A stretch of 43,030 nt of DNA from Herminiimonas sp. (GTDB lineage Bacteria; Pseudomonadota; Gammaproteobacteria; Burkholderiales; Burkholderiaceae_D): assembly GCA_028292665.1 (NCBI GenBank), contig JAQGLW010000013.1, forward strand, positions 1 to 43,030, read 5' to 3'. Positions 1-9,151 of the stretch are shown here, in pieces (the first letter of the stretch is position 1; each line of letters opens with the position of its first letter). A program made the position numbers and the translations under genes. A model generated the notes under the pieces. That model worked only from the letters and a program-made list of their open reading frames with translations, had not been told where the DNA came from and ran no database searches.

Positions 1-65
1 TTAATGAGCGTTGTTAACTTTCAATCCTGTTTCCTCAGGATTGAGAGCGATGCCAAAAGAACTTA

Positions 66-265
66 GAGCCCGTTTGAAAACCCGATAAAAACGAACTAAT
101 GCGGTTGTCTGATGCGCGAAATGCGCAGGAGACATTGCCATGCGGACAAAGGAACATGGGGATCGTGCTGTCGCCCAAGCCAAGCAGGTCAAGCGCTACC
201 GTACCGATTTAACGGATGAGGAATGGCAGGCGGTCGCGCCACTGATGCCGCCCCACCAATTCAAC
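66..265 (+). pseudogene. IS5-family (IS427-like) transposase, 5' remnant
   Basis: The frame from the ATG at 140 encodes about 41 residues including YRTDLTDEEWQAVAPLMPP, the usual N-terminus of IS5-family (IS427/IS1031 group) DDE transposases, then loses similarity near 262 and runs into unrelated DNA. Upstream, GAGCCCGTTTG at 66 follows a TA dinucleotide and looks like the left terminal inverted repeat with the TA target of this group. Catalytic residues and the right end are missing, so the element is dead. The breakpoint abuts a cheW fragment on the other strand. The family call rests on the recognisable N-terminal motif; the exact limits are approximate. Confidence 0.7.
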
Positions 266-320
266 GTCTCACGACGTTTCAAATCGACTCAAAAGCCGCT
301 CCTGTCATAGGGATGCGGCT

Positions 321-494
321 TACCGAGCGATAACTGGTCATAGGTCGGCGTGCGAGATCAAACTTGATGTGCATGTCAATAATCGACACGATGATGCCGC
401 GCAGGTTGACCACGCCCTTGATGAAATCGGGTGCACTCGCGATCCGGCTCACAGCGTCATAGCCGCAGATTTCCTGCACCTTGAAGAGGTAGCT
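321..494 (-). pseudogene. cheW fragment (chemotaxis coupling protein)
   Basis: On the minus strand about 58 codons read [18 protein letters not shown] followed by a stretch containing [10 protein letters not shown] and [10 protein letters not shown]. This matches the middle of CheW, the adaptor that links chemoreceptors to CheA (family pattern LKVQEI, [14 protein letters not shown], IxPIVDLR). Both ends are missing: the N-terminal beta strands and the C-terminal half are replaced by unrelated sequence. It is a gene remnant without a start of its own. It sits between the IS5 remnant and the following MFS gene, so the junction probably marks a deletion. Confidence 0.75.
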
Positions 495-607
495 TCCTGA
501 ACAAACTTTAATGTTTGTCTTAACGCAATTCCGGTAAGATCTTAAACTTTTCGGCACAACCCTTGTGGTGGCGCGCAGGCAGGCGGCACCCACCCCCTCG
601 AACACAC

Positions 608-2020
608 ATGGATTCACAAACCCGTCAGCCGGTGATCATCGCGCTGATCGTCGCGAGCGCGTTCTTCATGGAGAACCTCGACGCAACCGTGATCGCGACC
701 GCGCTGCCGCACATGGCGAGCACATTTGGCGTGACAGAGGTCGCCGTCAGCATCGGCATGACCGCCTATATGCTGACCCTCGCCGTATTCATCCCGGTGA
801 GCGCATGGGTCGCGGACCGCTTCGGTTCGCGCAGCGTGTTCGGCAGCGCGATCGTTGTGTTCACGGTTGCGTCGCTGTTGTGCGGCTTGTCAAACGGTCT
901 TTGGGAATTCACCGCCGCGCGGGTCCTGCAAGGGATAGGTGGCGCGCTCATGGTCCCGGTCGGTCGGCTTGTCGTCTTGCGCAGCACCGAAAAGCGCTAT
1001 CTGATGCGCTCGATCGCGTACATCATGTGGCCCGGCCTCGCCGCGCCGATCATCGGCCCCGCAATCGGCGGCTTCATCTCGACGTACTACACCTGGCGCT
1101 GGATTTTCCTGCTCAATGTGCCGATCGGCATCGTCGGCCTCGCGATGGCGGCTGTCTTCATCCCCAACCAGAAAGAGGCCGGCCGGCGCCCCTTCGATGT
1201 GACTGGTTTCGTACTGAGCGGCATGGCGCTCACATGCCTGATGTACGGGATGGAACTCGTCGGCCAACTCGACGTTCAGTGGCATACCACGGCCGCGGTG
1301 CTCGCGGGCGGCGCGCTGTTCGGCGCATTGGCGGTGCGCCACTTCCTTCGCGCGGAACACCCGCTCGTCGATCTCGGCTCACTGCGCATTCCGACTTTTC
1401 GCGTGTCGCTCAGCGGAGGATTTCTGTACAACGTCGCGGTCAACGTGGCGCCCTTCATGCTGCCGCTGCTGTTCCAGATCGGCTTCGGACTGAACGCGTT
1501 CGCATCGGGGCTGCTCGTGCTCGCGTATGCAGCCGGCAACCTCGGCATGAAATCGGTGACGACACCAATCCTGAAGCGCTTCGGCTTTCGCTCGGTGATG
1601 ATCGTCAATGGCTTGCTGACGGTGGCGACAATTGCCGCATGCAGCGCGTTGTCGCCAGCCACGCCGCACGCGGTGGTGATCGCGGTGCTACTCGTCGGCG
1701 GCCTGTGCCGTTCGATGCAGATGACGAGCATCAATACCCTCGCTTTTGCCGACGTGCCGCCCGCGATGATGAGTTCCGCCAGCACCCTGTTCAGCGTGGC
1801 GCAACAGATGACGATTGGTCTCGGTATCGCATTGGGCGCGATCGCGCTGCATTTCGCGGTCTGGCTGCATGGCGGCGGCACGCATCTCGCGCTCGCCGAT
1901 TTCCGTGTGGCGTTCACGGTGGTCGCGGCGCTGATGCTGGTGTCGGTCATATCATTCATCGGAATCGAGCGCGACGCGGGGGCCGATGTCAGCGGCCATC
2001 GTCCGGCGCCGGCTCGCTGA
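608..2020 (+). CDS. DHA2-family MFS efflux transporter (MdtD/HsrA-like)
   Basis: A 470-residue membrane protein of the major facilitator superfamily, drug:H+ antiporter DHA2 branch. Hallmarks are [14 protein letters not shown] in helix 1, the motif-A region WVADRFGSR near residue 65, [17 protein letters not shown] in helix 4 and the motif-C-like GPAIGGF in helix 5. Length and the MVPVGRL signature resemble E. coli MdtD (471 aa). It presumably exports small hydrophobic compounds by proton antiport. The ATG at 608 is chosen because the protein then begins just before helix 1; a longer frame from 563 adds a proline-rich non-family tail. No good Shine-Dalgarno sequence precedes it. Codons are more GC-rich than in the genes downstream, and remnants flank it, consistent with acquisition by transfer. 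Confidence 0.85.
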   Translation: MDSQTRQPVIIALIVASAFFMENLDATVIATALPHMASTFGVTEVAVSIGMTAYMLTLAVFIPVSAWVADRFGSRSVFGSAIVVFTVASLLCGLSNGLWEFTAARVLQGIGGALMVPVGRLVVLRSTEKRYLMRSIAYIMWPGLAAPIIGPAIGGFISTYYTWRWIFLLNVPIGIVGLAMAAVFIPNQKEAGRRPFDVTGFVLSGMALTCLMYGMELVGQLDVQWHTTAAVLAGGALFGALAVRHFLRAEHPLVDLGSLRIPTFRVSLSGGFLYNVAVNVAPFMLPLLFQIGFGLNAFASGLLVLAYAAGNLGMKSVTTPILKRFGFRSVMIVNGLLTVATIAACSALSPATPHAVVIAVLLVGGLCRSMQMTSINTLAFADVPPAMMSSASTLFSVAQQMTIGLGIALGAIALHFAVWLHGGGTHLALADFRVAFTVVAALMLVSVISFIGIERDAGADVSGHRPAPAR

Positions 2021-2574
2021 CTGCCGCAATTCACCTGGGTTGAGTGCCAAATTGGGATTGGCGTCGAATAATCGATAGCCACGAATCCGTCAACGTTGAT
2101 TATTTGGACGCGGGACGGTACCAATGTTTTTTTGCGGCGGCTTCGAGGCCGCCGGGGCGAATGGGTCACCAAAAAGCGAAAAAGACGGGTCAAAACACGA
2201 TGCAATTCAACGGCGAATGACTGACAGGTGCGCTGGCCAAGGGAAATCGTCCAATGTCCGCTGTGTAGCGGTTAGCTACCAATGCCAAAAGGACGCATTG
2301 CGACCCAATCCGGAAAGTGGCGTTTCTCCAGCGCGGACGCTCAACGTTTAAGTACCGGATCGGTGATAAGGAACTCTCTGGCACCCCATGGCATAGTTGC
2401 CAGTTCGTTTGTTGGCTGAATACCTTGTGCCTCAAACTCAGCGAAGCATTGGCCGGCACTTTGAACAATGAAGTACATAGCCCCCACTTGGCAGTCGCCA
2501 GTGTGCTCAGTGAGAAAATGGTTTCATCGCTGAAAACGGAGGAGGAGCCCTGAGAAGACTACGCGTACCGTGTA
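2021..2574. other. Intergenic stretch without a recognisable gene
   Basis: About 550 bases between the DHA2 gene and the convergent LysR gene. Short frames exist on both strands (75-92 codons), but none carries a recognisable motif, a good ribosome site or family-like composition. No convincing terminator was seen. It may be decayed coding DNA. Confidence 0.5.
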
Positions 2575-3471
2575 TTACCGGCCCCTGCCGAGCTGTTTGA
2601 TCAGATAGTCCGTGAAGGCGCGCATGCGCAGGGGCAGCAGCGGCCGCGACGCATACACGACAAAAAGATCGATGTTGTCGCAGGCGAAGGGCGCGAGGCA
2701 CTCGACCAGGCGTCCTGTCGCCAGGTCTTCCTCGATGTCCCACAAGGCTTTGATGCCGATGCCATAGCCTTCCAGCGCCCATTGATAAAGCACTTCGCTG
2801 CTGGTGGTGGACAAACGTCCACTGACCTGCATTTCCCGGATTGCGCCATCGCACTCGAAACGCCAGCGATCGATGAGCCGGCGGCCACGCACCAGGCGTA
2901 AGCACTGATGTGCCGACAGGTCCTCGGGGCGCTGCGGTGCGCCGTGAGCGGCCAGGTAGGCGGGCGATGCGCATACCACCCTGCGACTGGCCAGCAGCAG
3001 CCGCGCCACCATCGACTGGTTGGTGGGGAGCCCTACGTGCAACGCAAGATCCGCCTCGTCTGCGGTGACATCGATCACGGCATCGGACAATACCAGTTCG
3101 ATGTGCACACCGGGGTTGAGTGCGGAAAAACGCGCCGCCAGCGGTGCAATGCGCTGCCTGCCGATTTGGACAGGGCATATGACGCGCAATCGGCCCTGCG
3201 GCGCCTTGCCCCTTGCGCTGGCCTCCGCCTCCGCCTCATCCACCTCGGCGACGATGTGGAGCGCGCGCTCATAAAGAGCCTCACCTTCTTCTGTTAACCG
3301 GAAGCGTCTGGCATGCCGCTCGATCAAGCGCACCCCTAGACGCGATTCCATGTCTGCCAACCTGCGACTTACCGCAGGCAGCGAGCTATTCAAGCGTTTT
3401 GAAGCTTCCGTCAAGCTGCCGGCAGCCACCAGTTGAGTCAGAAGCCGGAGGTCACTGATATCGTCCGCCAT
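2575..3471 (-). CDS. LysR-family regulator of the adjacent efflux operon
   Basis: A 298-residue LysR-type regulator. Residues 1-60 form the winged helix-turn-helix (LRLLTQLVAAGSLTEASKRL, then PAVSRRLADMESRLGVRLIERHAR). Residues 90-295 form the periplasmic-binding-protein-like effector domain. The DLRLLTQLV start and ASPAYLAAHG motif are typical of the CrgA/DmlR/AaeR-like branch. It is transcribed away from the emrA-like gene at 3585 with 113 bp between the start codons, the classic LysR arrangement, so it very likely controls that operon and itself in response to a pump substrate. The effector is unknown. Confidence 0.9.
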   Translation of the reverse strand: MADDISDLRLLTQLVAAGSLTEASKRLNSSLPAVSRRLADMESRLGVRLIERHARRFRLTEEGEALYERALHIVAEVDEAEAEASARGKAPQGRLRVICPVQIGRQRIAPLAARFSALNPGVHIELVLSDAVIDVTADEADLALHVGLPTNQSMVARLLLASRRVVCASPAYLAAHGAPQRPEDLSAHQCLRLVRGRRLIDRWRFECDGAIREMQVSGRLSTTSSEVLYQWALEGYGIGIKALWDIEEDLATGRLVECLAPFACDNIDLFVVYASRPLLPLRMRAFTDYLIKQLGRGR

Positions 3472-3584
3472 CTGCGCATCCTTCCGAAAAATGGAAACAT
3501 ATTATCCTTTTTTTGGGGTAGCTACGCCGCCGTCTTCCATGTTCTCATGCGACTAAGCAATACACAGTTAAAAGGTGAAAGATC
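3472..3584. promoter_or_regulatory. Divergent promoter region between LysR gene and efflux operon
   Basis: This 113-bp AT-richer gap separates the start codons of two divergent genes and must hold both promoters and the LysR operator. A TATTAT hexamer lies near 3502. A purine-rich ribosome site (AAAAGGTGAAA) ends 4 bases before the ATG at 3585. No clear T-N11-A palindrome could be chosen by eye. Confidence 0.5.
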
Positions 3585-4700
3585 ATGTCTGATGCAAGTG
3601 CAGAGAAAAGCGGGAATGCGCGTTCCAAACGCATGCTTTGGATTGCTGGCCTGGCCTTGGTCGGCGGCGGTGTCATCGCGGCGGGCATCAACTACTGGCT
3701 GGATCATCGCGACATTGAGTCGACCGATAATGCCTACGTCAAGGCGGACTCGACTCTAGTCGCGCCCAAGGTTAACGGCTATATTCGGCGGCTCGATGCT
3801 GAAGACAATCGCGCCGTTAAAGCGGGGCAGCTGCTGGCCCAGATTGACGATCGCGACTATGTTGTCGCGCTGGAGCAGGCACACGCTGACGTGGAAACGC
3901 GCCAGGCAGAGGTGGTCAATATCGAAGCCCAGCTCGCCGCCCATGCCGCCGTGATTGGACAGGCGCGCGCGCAACTGGCTTCGGCCGAGGCCGCACTCGA
4001 GCTGGCGCGATCGAATCAGTCGCGTCAGCAGAAAATGGCCGATATCGGCTTCGCATCCACGCAGCATGCGGAAGAAACCAGCACGGAATTGCGCGTCAAA
4101 CGCTCGGACGTCGAGCGCGAACGCGCAGCAGTACGTAGTGCCGAGGGACAAGCGCGCGTCCTGCAGGCACAGGTTCAGGTCGCCCGTACACAACTGCTGC
4201 GCGCAAATGCCGTTGCACGCCGCGCCCAGCTTGATTTCGAGTACACCAAGATTGTGGCGCCAGTGGACGGCGTCATTGCAGCGCGTTCGGTCCGGCTCGG
4301 CCAGTACGTCCAGGCCGGTACTCAACTAATGGCACTGGTTCCGATGCAGTCAGTCTACGTCGTTGCCAATTTCAAGGAGACGCAACTGATGAACATCCGT
4401 GGCGGCGAGCGTGCGATGGTTCGCGTCGACACATTCTCGAACACCGAGTTGCATGGGACGGTTGAAAGCCTTGCGCCAGCGAGCGGGTTGGAGTTCAGCC
4501 TGCTTCCGCCTGATAATGCGACCGGCAATTTCACAAAGATCGTTCAGCGCATCCCGGTCAAAATCCGGCTCGATCCGAACCAGACGCTGGCAGGCCAGCT
4601 CCGTCCCGGCATGTCGGTCGAAGCCAGTGTCCGCACCGCAGATATTGCCGCGCCTTTGATCGTGAGCCAGCGTGGCAATGCTGCGCCGGCCGCGAACTGA
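3585..4700 (+). CDS. EmrA/HlyD-type membrane fusion protein
   Basis: A 371-residue periplasmic adaptor for a tripartite MFS efflux pump. One N-terminal transmembrane helix (about residues 17-37, MLWIAGLALVGGGVIAAGIN) is followed by the biotinyl-lipoyl motif DNAYVKADSTLVAPKVNGYI, a long alanine/glutamate-rich coiled coil (about 85-205), the second lipoyl half (TKIVAPVDGVIAARSVRLGQYV) and a beta-barrel ending near residue 355. This order is that of EmrA/FarA/AaeA. It would link the MFS pump at 4720 to the outer-membrane factor at 6367. The ATG has a good ribosome site. The gene leads the operon and is divergent from its probable LysR regulator. Confidence 0.92.
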   Translation: MSDASAEKSGNARSKRMLWIAGLALVGGGVIAAGINYWLDHRDIESTDNAYVKADSTLVAPKVNGYIRRLDAEDNRAVKAGQLLAQIDDRDYVVALEQAHADVETRQAEVVNIEAQLAAHAAVIGQARAQLASAEAALELARSNQSRQQKMADIGFASTQHAEETSTELRVKRSDVERERAAVRSAEGQARVLQAQVQVARTQLLRANAVARRAQLDFEYTKIVAPVDGVIAARSVRLGQYVQAGTQLMALVPMQSVYVVANFKETQLMNIRGGERAMVRVDTFSNTELHGTVESLAPASGLEFSLLPPDNATGNFTKIVQRIPVKIRLDPNQTLAGQLRPGMSVEASVRTADIAAPLIVSQRGNAAPAAN

Positions 4701-4719
4701 TCGGGCCGGGCTATTGATC

Positions 4720-6342
4720 ATGTCGACAACTTCCAATTCGGCTTCGGCACTCCCGGCGAGCACAGCACGGCCTGCGCTTCATCCGGTCCCGCCCGCCGAC
4801 CATGTATCCATGCGCACCTGGATTGCCGTTGTCGGTGCATCGCTCGGTGCGTTCATGGCGATCCTGAATATCCAGATCGTCGGTTCTTCTTTGGGCGACA
4901 TACAGGGCGCCATCGGCGCCGGCTCGGATGACGGCGCCTGGATTACCACAGCGTATTTGGTTGCGGAGATCGTAGTCATCCCGATGAGCGGCTGGCTGGC
5001 GCGCGTGTTTTCCCTGCGCCGCTACCTGATCGTGAACGCGATGCTTTTCACGCTGCTCACGGCCGCGTGTGCATTTGCCCAAAACCTGAATCAGATGATC
5101 GTCTTGCGCGCGCTGCAAGGCGCCGCCGGCGGTGTCCTGATACCGCTTGCGTTCACGATTATCTTGACGATGCTGCCGCCATCCAAGCATGCCATCGGCA
5201 TTGCGATCTATTCGCTTTCCGCGGTGTTTGCGCCGTCAATTGGTCCGGTCCTGGGCGGCTACTTCAGCGAAACATTCGGTTGGCAATCGATGTTCTTCAT
5301 CAGCTTGCCGCCTGGACTGGTCATGATCTCGATGCTCTGGTTTTCGCTGGATAAATCACCGTCCCAGTTTCACCTGCTGAAGCAGGGGGATTGGGTCGGC
5401 ATCCTCACGATGGCGATCGGCCTGGGCACGCTGGAGACGGTGCTGGAGGAGGGGAACAAGAACGACTGGTTTGCCTCGCCCTTCATTCTGCGCCTTGCCG
5501 TGGTGTCCGTGGTGTGCCTGTCGGCATTTGTTGCGGTCCAGCTCAGGCGCCGGGAGCCGCTGCTCCACTTGAAGCTGCTCGCGCGGCGAAATTTCGGCCT
5601 CGGCAGCCTGGTGAATTTTGTGTTCGGCGTTTCGATCTACGGCTGGATCTACACGGTGCCCGCGTATTTGGGGCAGGTGCAGGGCTACAGTGCAAAACAG
5701 ATTGGCGCCGTCATGATCTGGCTGGGATTGCCGCAACTTTTTCTGATTCCACTGCTGCCGAAGGTCATGAAACATGTCGATGCCAGGTTGATGGCTGGCG
5801 CAGGATTTGCCTTGTTTGCGATCGGCACCTGGATGGCGTCTGACCTGTCGGGCGACTTCGCTGGTCCGCAGTTCCTGACGGCTAACCTGATCAGGGCATT
5901 GGCGCAGGTGATAGCGATGACGCCGCTTTCGGCGATCGCCATCGCGGGTATCGAGCGGCAATATGCGGCTTCCGCTTCCGCCCTGTTCAACATGATGCGC
6001 AACCTGGGCGGCGCGATCGGCATCGCCCTGCTGCAGACGATTCTGACCAAGCGCGAGCAATTCCACTCCTATGTCAACACTGAAAACATTTCCCTGCTAG
6101 GCGAAGCGACGCGTGCGCGGCTGCAGGGTTTGGCGGAATACTTCAGGTCGCATGGCGTTGCCGACCCGGACCTGGCATATCACAAGGCGATCGTCGCGGT
6201 CGGCCGGGCCATCCGCCATCAGGCATTTTTACAGGGATACAGCGACATCATCATGATTCAGAGCGCGGCGCTGGCCATCGCGCTTGTCGTCATCCTGTTC
6301 CTGCGCAAGGCGGGCGGTGGCGCTGTGGTCGACTCGCATTAA
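4720..6342 (+). CDS. EmrB/FarB-type DHA2 MFS drug transporter
   Basis: A 540-residue inner-membrane antiporter with about 14 predicted helices, the pump of the EmrAB-type complex. Features include SLGAFMAILNIQIVGSSLGD in helix 1, the motif-A region GWLARVFSLRR, RALQGAAGGVLIPLAF and the motif-C GPVLGGYFSE. The C-terminus ends after a last helix (IMIQSAALAIALVVILFL). The ATG at 4720 leaves 19 bases after the adaptor gene; an in-frame ATG at 4672 would overlap the adaptor by 29 bases and add an arginine-rich tail, so it was not chosen. It likely expels fatty acids, phenolic acids or other lipophilic toxins by proton antiport; the substrate is not readable from sequence. Confidence 0.92.
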   Translation: MSTTSNSASALPASTARPALHPVPPADHVSMRTWIAVVGASLGAFMAILNIQIVGSSLGDIQGAIGAGSDDGAWITTAYLVAEIVVIPMSGWLARVFSLRRYLIVNAMLFTLLTAACAFAQNLNQMIVLRALQGAAGGVLIPLAFTIILTMLPPSKHAIGIAIYSLSAVFAPSIGPVLGGYFSETFGWQSMFFISLPPGLVMISMLWFSLDKSPSQFHLLKQGDWVGILTMAIGLGTLETVLEEGNKNDWFASPFILRLAVVSVVCLSAFVAVQLRRREPLLHLKLLARRNFGLGSLVNFVFGVSIYGWIYTVPAYLGQVQGYSAKQIGAVMIWLGLPQLFLIPLLPKVMKHVDARLMAGAGFALFAIGTWMASDLSGDFAGPQFLTANLIRALAQVIAMTPLSAIAIAGIERQYAASASALFNMMRNLGGAIGIALLQTILTKREQFHSYVNTENISLLGEATRARLQGLAEYFRSHGVADPDLAYHKAIVAVGRAIRHQAFLQGYSDIIMIQSAALAIALVVILFLRKAGGGAVVDSH

Positions 6343-6366
6343 CGCAAATAATTCCAGGAGATTTCC

Positions 6367-7767
6367 ATGAACAAGAATGTGGCAGCGACGCTGTTAGTGG
6401 CAGCGCTGACCGGTTGTGCGGTGATGCCGGAATTGCCCGGGCCGCATCTGCCCAAGGATGAGGCCTACACGCCAGAGAGCTTGACGCAAACCGGTGACGG
6501 CACGGTCACCGGGCAGAAAATCGTGCTGGGCGCGCCGGTAACGGCGACCTGGTGGAAGTTGTTGCGGTCAAGTGAAATAGATCAGCTGGTGGAGATGGCC
6601 CTGATGAATAATCAGACGCTGGATGCCGCGCGCGCCAACCTGACCAGGGCGTTGGAGGAGACCTCATTCGCGCGCGGCAGCGTCGGCCCACAGGTCTCGT
6701 TCGGAGCGAGCGCCGGCCGCGGCCACGATGTCGTGCCCGGCCAGCCCGTTGGCGATATTCTCAGCGCCTATAGCGTCGGGCCGACACTTTCTTATGAACT
6801 GCCGATGTTTGGACGGCAGCAGCAGACGGTCGCCTTTGCGGAGGCGGAAGCACGCCGAAGCGCGGCCGAACTCAGCGCTGCACAATTGAGCATCAGCGGC
6901 AATGTGGTGTATCAGGCGCTGGAAATTGCCGCCTTGCGAGCGCAAATCTCGGCCTTGGAGAAAATGATCAACAACGGAGAAGAGAATTTGAGGCTCTTGC
7001 AGCAAGCGCAGCGGGCGGGGGCTGTTGCAGCGCTGGACGTGATTTCGGCGCAAAGCCAGCTGGATCGGGATCAGGCCTTGCTGCCCTCATACAGGGAACG
7101 CCTGAAGCATGCAGAAATTGCGTTGACCATCCTGGTCGGCAAAACCCCGATGGAATGGCGTGCTCCCGAACTGAGTCTGGAGAGTATCAGCTTGCCGGCC
7201 GAACTGCCGGTTTCCGTCCCCTCTGTGCTGCTGCGCCATCGTCCCGACATTCTCGCAGCCGAGGCGCAGATGGCGGCGGCTGGCGCACAGGTCGGCATCG
7301 CGACTGCCAATCTCTACCCGCAGATTTCGCTCACGGCAGATATCGGCCGACAAGGCGTGTTCCGAGGCGGCCCTTCCGCAAGTGTGTGGAACCTCATCGG
7401 CGGAATCACCGCCCCCATATTCAATGGCGGTGCGCTGAGTGCACAGAAACGCGCATCCGTGGCTTCCTACAACGGCGCATTGGCACAGTATCAGCACACC
7501 GTCATTTCGGCGTTTGGACAGGTCGCCGACGCGATGTATGGTTTGTCCATCCAGGCCGAGGCGCTGGCGGCGGAGCAGAGGGCCAGTAATTCTGCGAGCG
7601 CATCATACGATCTGACCTGGCAGGGATACAAGGCAGGGAACGCAGGCTACGTTCAAGTGCTGATCACGCAACGATTGCAACAACAAGCTGCGCTGTCTTT
7701 GGTACAGGCTCAAAAACAACGGCTCCAAGCGAGCGTCACCTTGCTATTGGCGTCAGGTGCTGGTTGA
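6367..7767 (+). CDS. NodT-family outer-membrane efflux lipoprotein
   Basis: A 466-residue TolC-like outer-membrane factor of the RND/MFS efflux type (NodT family). The N-terminus MNKNVAATLLVAALTGCAVMP is a lipoprotein signal with the lipobox cysteine at residue 17. The two repeated OEP domains follow, with TWWKLLRSSEIDQLVEMAL, SYELPMFGRQ, LRHRPDILAAEAQMAAAGA and the C-terminal GYKAGNAGYVQVLITQ. It closes the operon 24 bases after the pump gene, behind a good ribosome site (CCAGGAGATTTCC). It would form the exit duct for the EmrAB-like pump, completing a self-contained tripartite system. Confidence 0.93.
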   Translation: MNKNVAATLLVAALTGCAVMPELPGPHLPKDEAYTPESLTQTGDGTVTGQKIVLGAPVTATWWKLLRSSEIDQLVEMALMNNQTLDAARANLTRALEETSFARGSVGPQVSFGASAGRGHDVVPGQPVGDILSAYSVGPTLSYELPMFGRQQQTVAFAEAEARRSAAELSAAQLSISGNVVYQALEIAALRAQISALEKMINNGEENLRLLQQAQRAGAVAALDVISAQSQLDRDQALLPSYRERLKHAEIALTILVGKTPMEWRAPELSLESISLPAELPVSVPSVLLRHRPDILAAEAQMAAAGAQVGIATANLYPQISLTADIGRQGVFRGGPSASVWNLIGGITAPIFNGGALSAQKRASVASYNGALAQYQHTVISAFGQVADAMYGLSIQAEALAAEQRASNSASASYDLTWQGYKAGNAGYVQVLITQRLQQQAALSLVQAQKQRLQASVTLLLASGAG

Positions 7768-8031
7768 CGATATTCCGCAGTTTCCTTTCAAACCAGCGCG
7801 GCAATCAATAGCTCGCCACCCTGCCTTAAGACTAGAGCATCCAAGTAAACAATCCGCTTGTGCCAAGCGCCATTACCCCCGCCACCAATGCTTCTAACGT
7901 TGCCCTGCGCGGGGAAACGCTGATTCTAGTTATAGCTTGTTATAAATTGCAAAACGCTTGATTAACATCGGTGGCTGTCATTCAACATGGAAAGCGGCGT
8001 CTGGAAACATCGTCCATGTGAGCCAACACAA

Positions 8032-8050
8032 ACATGAATTCAATTCATGT
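8032..8050. promoter_or_regulatory. 19-bp perfect palindrome in duplicated leader, copy 1
   Basis: ACATGAATTCAATTCATGT is a perfect inverted repeat with 9-bp arms around a central C. It lies 102 bases before the EAL start codon. Its length and symmetry suit a dimeric repressor operator. The second leader copy keeps 8 of 9 arm pairs (11155-11173). The binding protein is unknown. Confidence 0.5.
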
Positions 8051-8114
8051 ACCTGCTGACGACTATGAGTTGGCGTTTTCGTCGTAAGTTGCGCATCATT
8101 CTCGTAAACAAATG

Positions 8115-8143
8115 CTGCCTGCACGGCGGCCAACTACAGGCAG
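8115..8143 (+). promoter_or_regulatory. Leader hairpin overlapping the Shine-Dalgarno sequence, copy 1
   Basis: CTGCCTG (8115-8121) pairs perfectly with CAGGCAG (8137-8143) around a 15-base loop. The 3' arm overlaps the first two bases of the AGGAG ribosome site (8142-8146), which sits 5 bases before the ATG at 8152. Folding would hinder ribosome access, so translational control by RNA structure is plausible. The same hairpin is fully conserved in copy 2. Confidence 0.5.
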
Positions 8144-8151
8144 GAGACGAT

Positions 8152-8928
8152 ATGCGTACTAAAGAAGAGGTTGCGATGGCCCTATCTCGTAATGAGTTCA
8201 TACCCTTCTTTCAACCTAAATTCGACCTTGCTACAGGTACTGTAACTTGCGTTGAAATGCTTGCTCGATGGAATCATCCTGAACTGGGGATTTTACCGCC
8301 TAGTCAGTTTATTAGCCTGATCAAGGGCGCAGGGATAATTGTCCAATTCACAGATAACCTGTTTCGGCAATCGTTAGCCAGCGCGCGTAACAGTGCTAAA
8401 AAGGGAATGAAAATTGGCATGGCAGTCAACTTCTCTCCAGTCGAGTTGCAAGATTCGGATACACCACGCCGCATTTGTTCAATGGTCAAGGAGTACGGCC
8501 TTTCCTTCGACCAGATCACGATCGAAGTAACAGAAAGTGATACCGCAGAAAATTATTCTTCGGTGATTAAGTCACTCACTACCCTGCGCTCTCAAGGATT
8601 CAAAATCTCAATCGATGACTTTGGGACTGGATATTCGTCACTGAAACTGCTAAGCGATCTGCCATTTACTGAACTAAAAATAGATCGCATGTTCATAGCT
8701 GGTATTTCCAAGAATAGGAAACTGACCGGTATTCTCGAATCCATTGTGGATATGGCTAGAAGACTAAAGTTGAGCACAGTCGCCGAAGGCATTGAAACAA
8801 AAACGCAGCTGGATTTTATTCAAGCATTAGGATGTAACGTCGGTCAAGGATTCTATTTTGGCGCCCCCGCAAGGGACTTCGATGTAACAAATGCAACGGA
8901 AGATGCTCGGCTCACGATGGCGGCATAG
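8152..8928 (+). CDS. EAL-domain c-di-GMP phosphodiesterase
   Basis: A 258-residue stand-alone EAL domain expected to hydrolyse cyclic di-GMP to pGpG in the cytoplasm. All signature segments are present: EML-ARW near residue 36 (an EAL variant keeping the Glu), NFSPVEL, IEVTES, DDFGTGYSS, KIDRMF, AEGIET and QGFYFG. Catalytic metal ligands and the loop-6 Glu therefore look intact. The ATG at 8152 is chosen because a strong AGGAG lies 5 bases upstream; a longer frame from 8047 would translate the duplicated leader. Its first residues MRT come from the repeat, so the gene may be an EAL module cut from a larger protein (for example REC-EAL) and placed behind a borrowed leader. No sensory domain remains. 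Confidence 0.88.
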   Translation: MRTKEEVAMALSRNEFIPFFQPKFDLATGTVTCVEMLARWNHPELGILPPSQFISLIKGAGIIVQFTDNLFRQSLASARNSAKKGMKIGMAVNFSPVELQDSDTPRRICSMVKEYGLSFDQITIEVTESDTAENYSSVIKSLTTLRSQGFKISIDDFGTGYSSLKLLSDLPFTELKIDRMFIAGISKNRKLTGILESIVDMARRLKLSTVAEGIETKTQLDFIQALGCNVGQGFYFGAPARDFDVTNATEDARLTMAA

Positions 8929-8944
8929 GTGAATCTCTTTGTAT

Positions 8945-9151
8945 GCCTCTACTCCACTAATCAAAGCGCCACGCGGACCAGGTGGTCACGAGGACAATGC
9001 TGATTGAAAGCGTCCGGGATTATCACTTCAGTCCGTAGAAGAATCGAATGTCATAGACGTTCACATCAGCAAGCTACGCCAGAAAATTGACGCGGGCGGC
9101 GAGCGGCAACGTCTGCGGACTATGCGCAATGCTGGCTATAGGTTGAACAAA
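8945..9151 (+). pseudogene. OmpR-type response regulator, decayed 3' remnant
   Basis: Just upstream of the kinase gene the DNA still encodes the end of an OmpR/PhoB winged helix. RHADQVVTRTMLIESVRDYHF is read in one frame, and NVIDVHISKLRQKIDAGG followed by RTMRNAGYRL in another. The first frame carries stops at 8958 and 9036 and must shift to reach the second, and the receiver domain is absent. This was the cognate regulator of the kinase that follows, now inactivated by at least two stops, one frameshift and a 5' truncation. Its last part is in frame with the kinase gene. Confidence 0.8.

Larger units (their letters stand above)
8010..8159 (+). repeat. 150-bp duplicated leader, copy 1 (upstream of EAL gene)
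   Basis: This segment recurs at 11132-11282 in direct orientation with only about six differences (a one-base indel and a handful of substitutions). It begins TCGTCCATGTGAGCC and ends at ATGCGTAC, the start codon and first residues of the EAL gene. It contains a 19-bp palindrome, a stem-loop and a Shine-Dalgarno sequence. The flanks are unrelated, so a discrete unit was copied. Confidence 0.95.
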
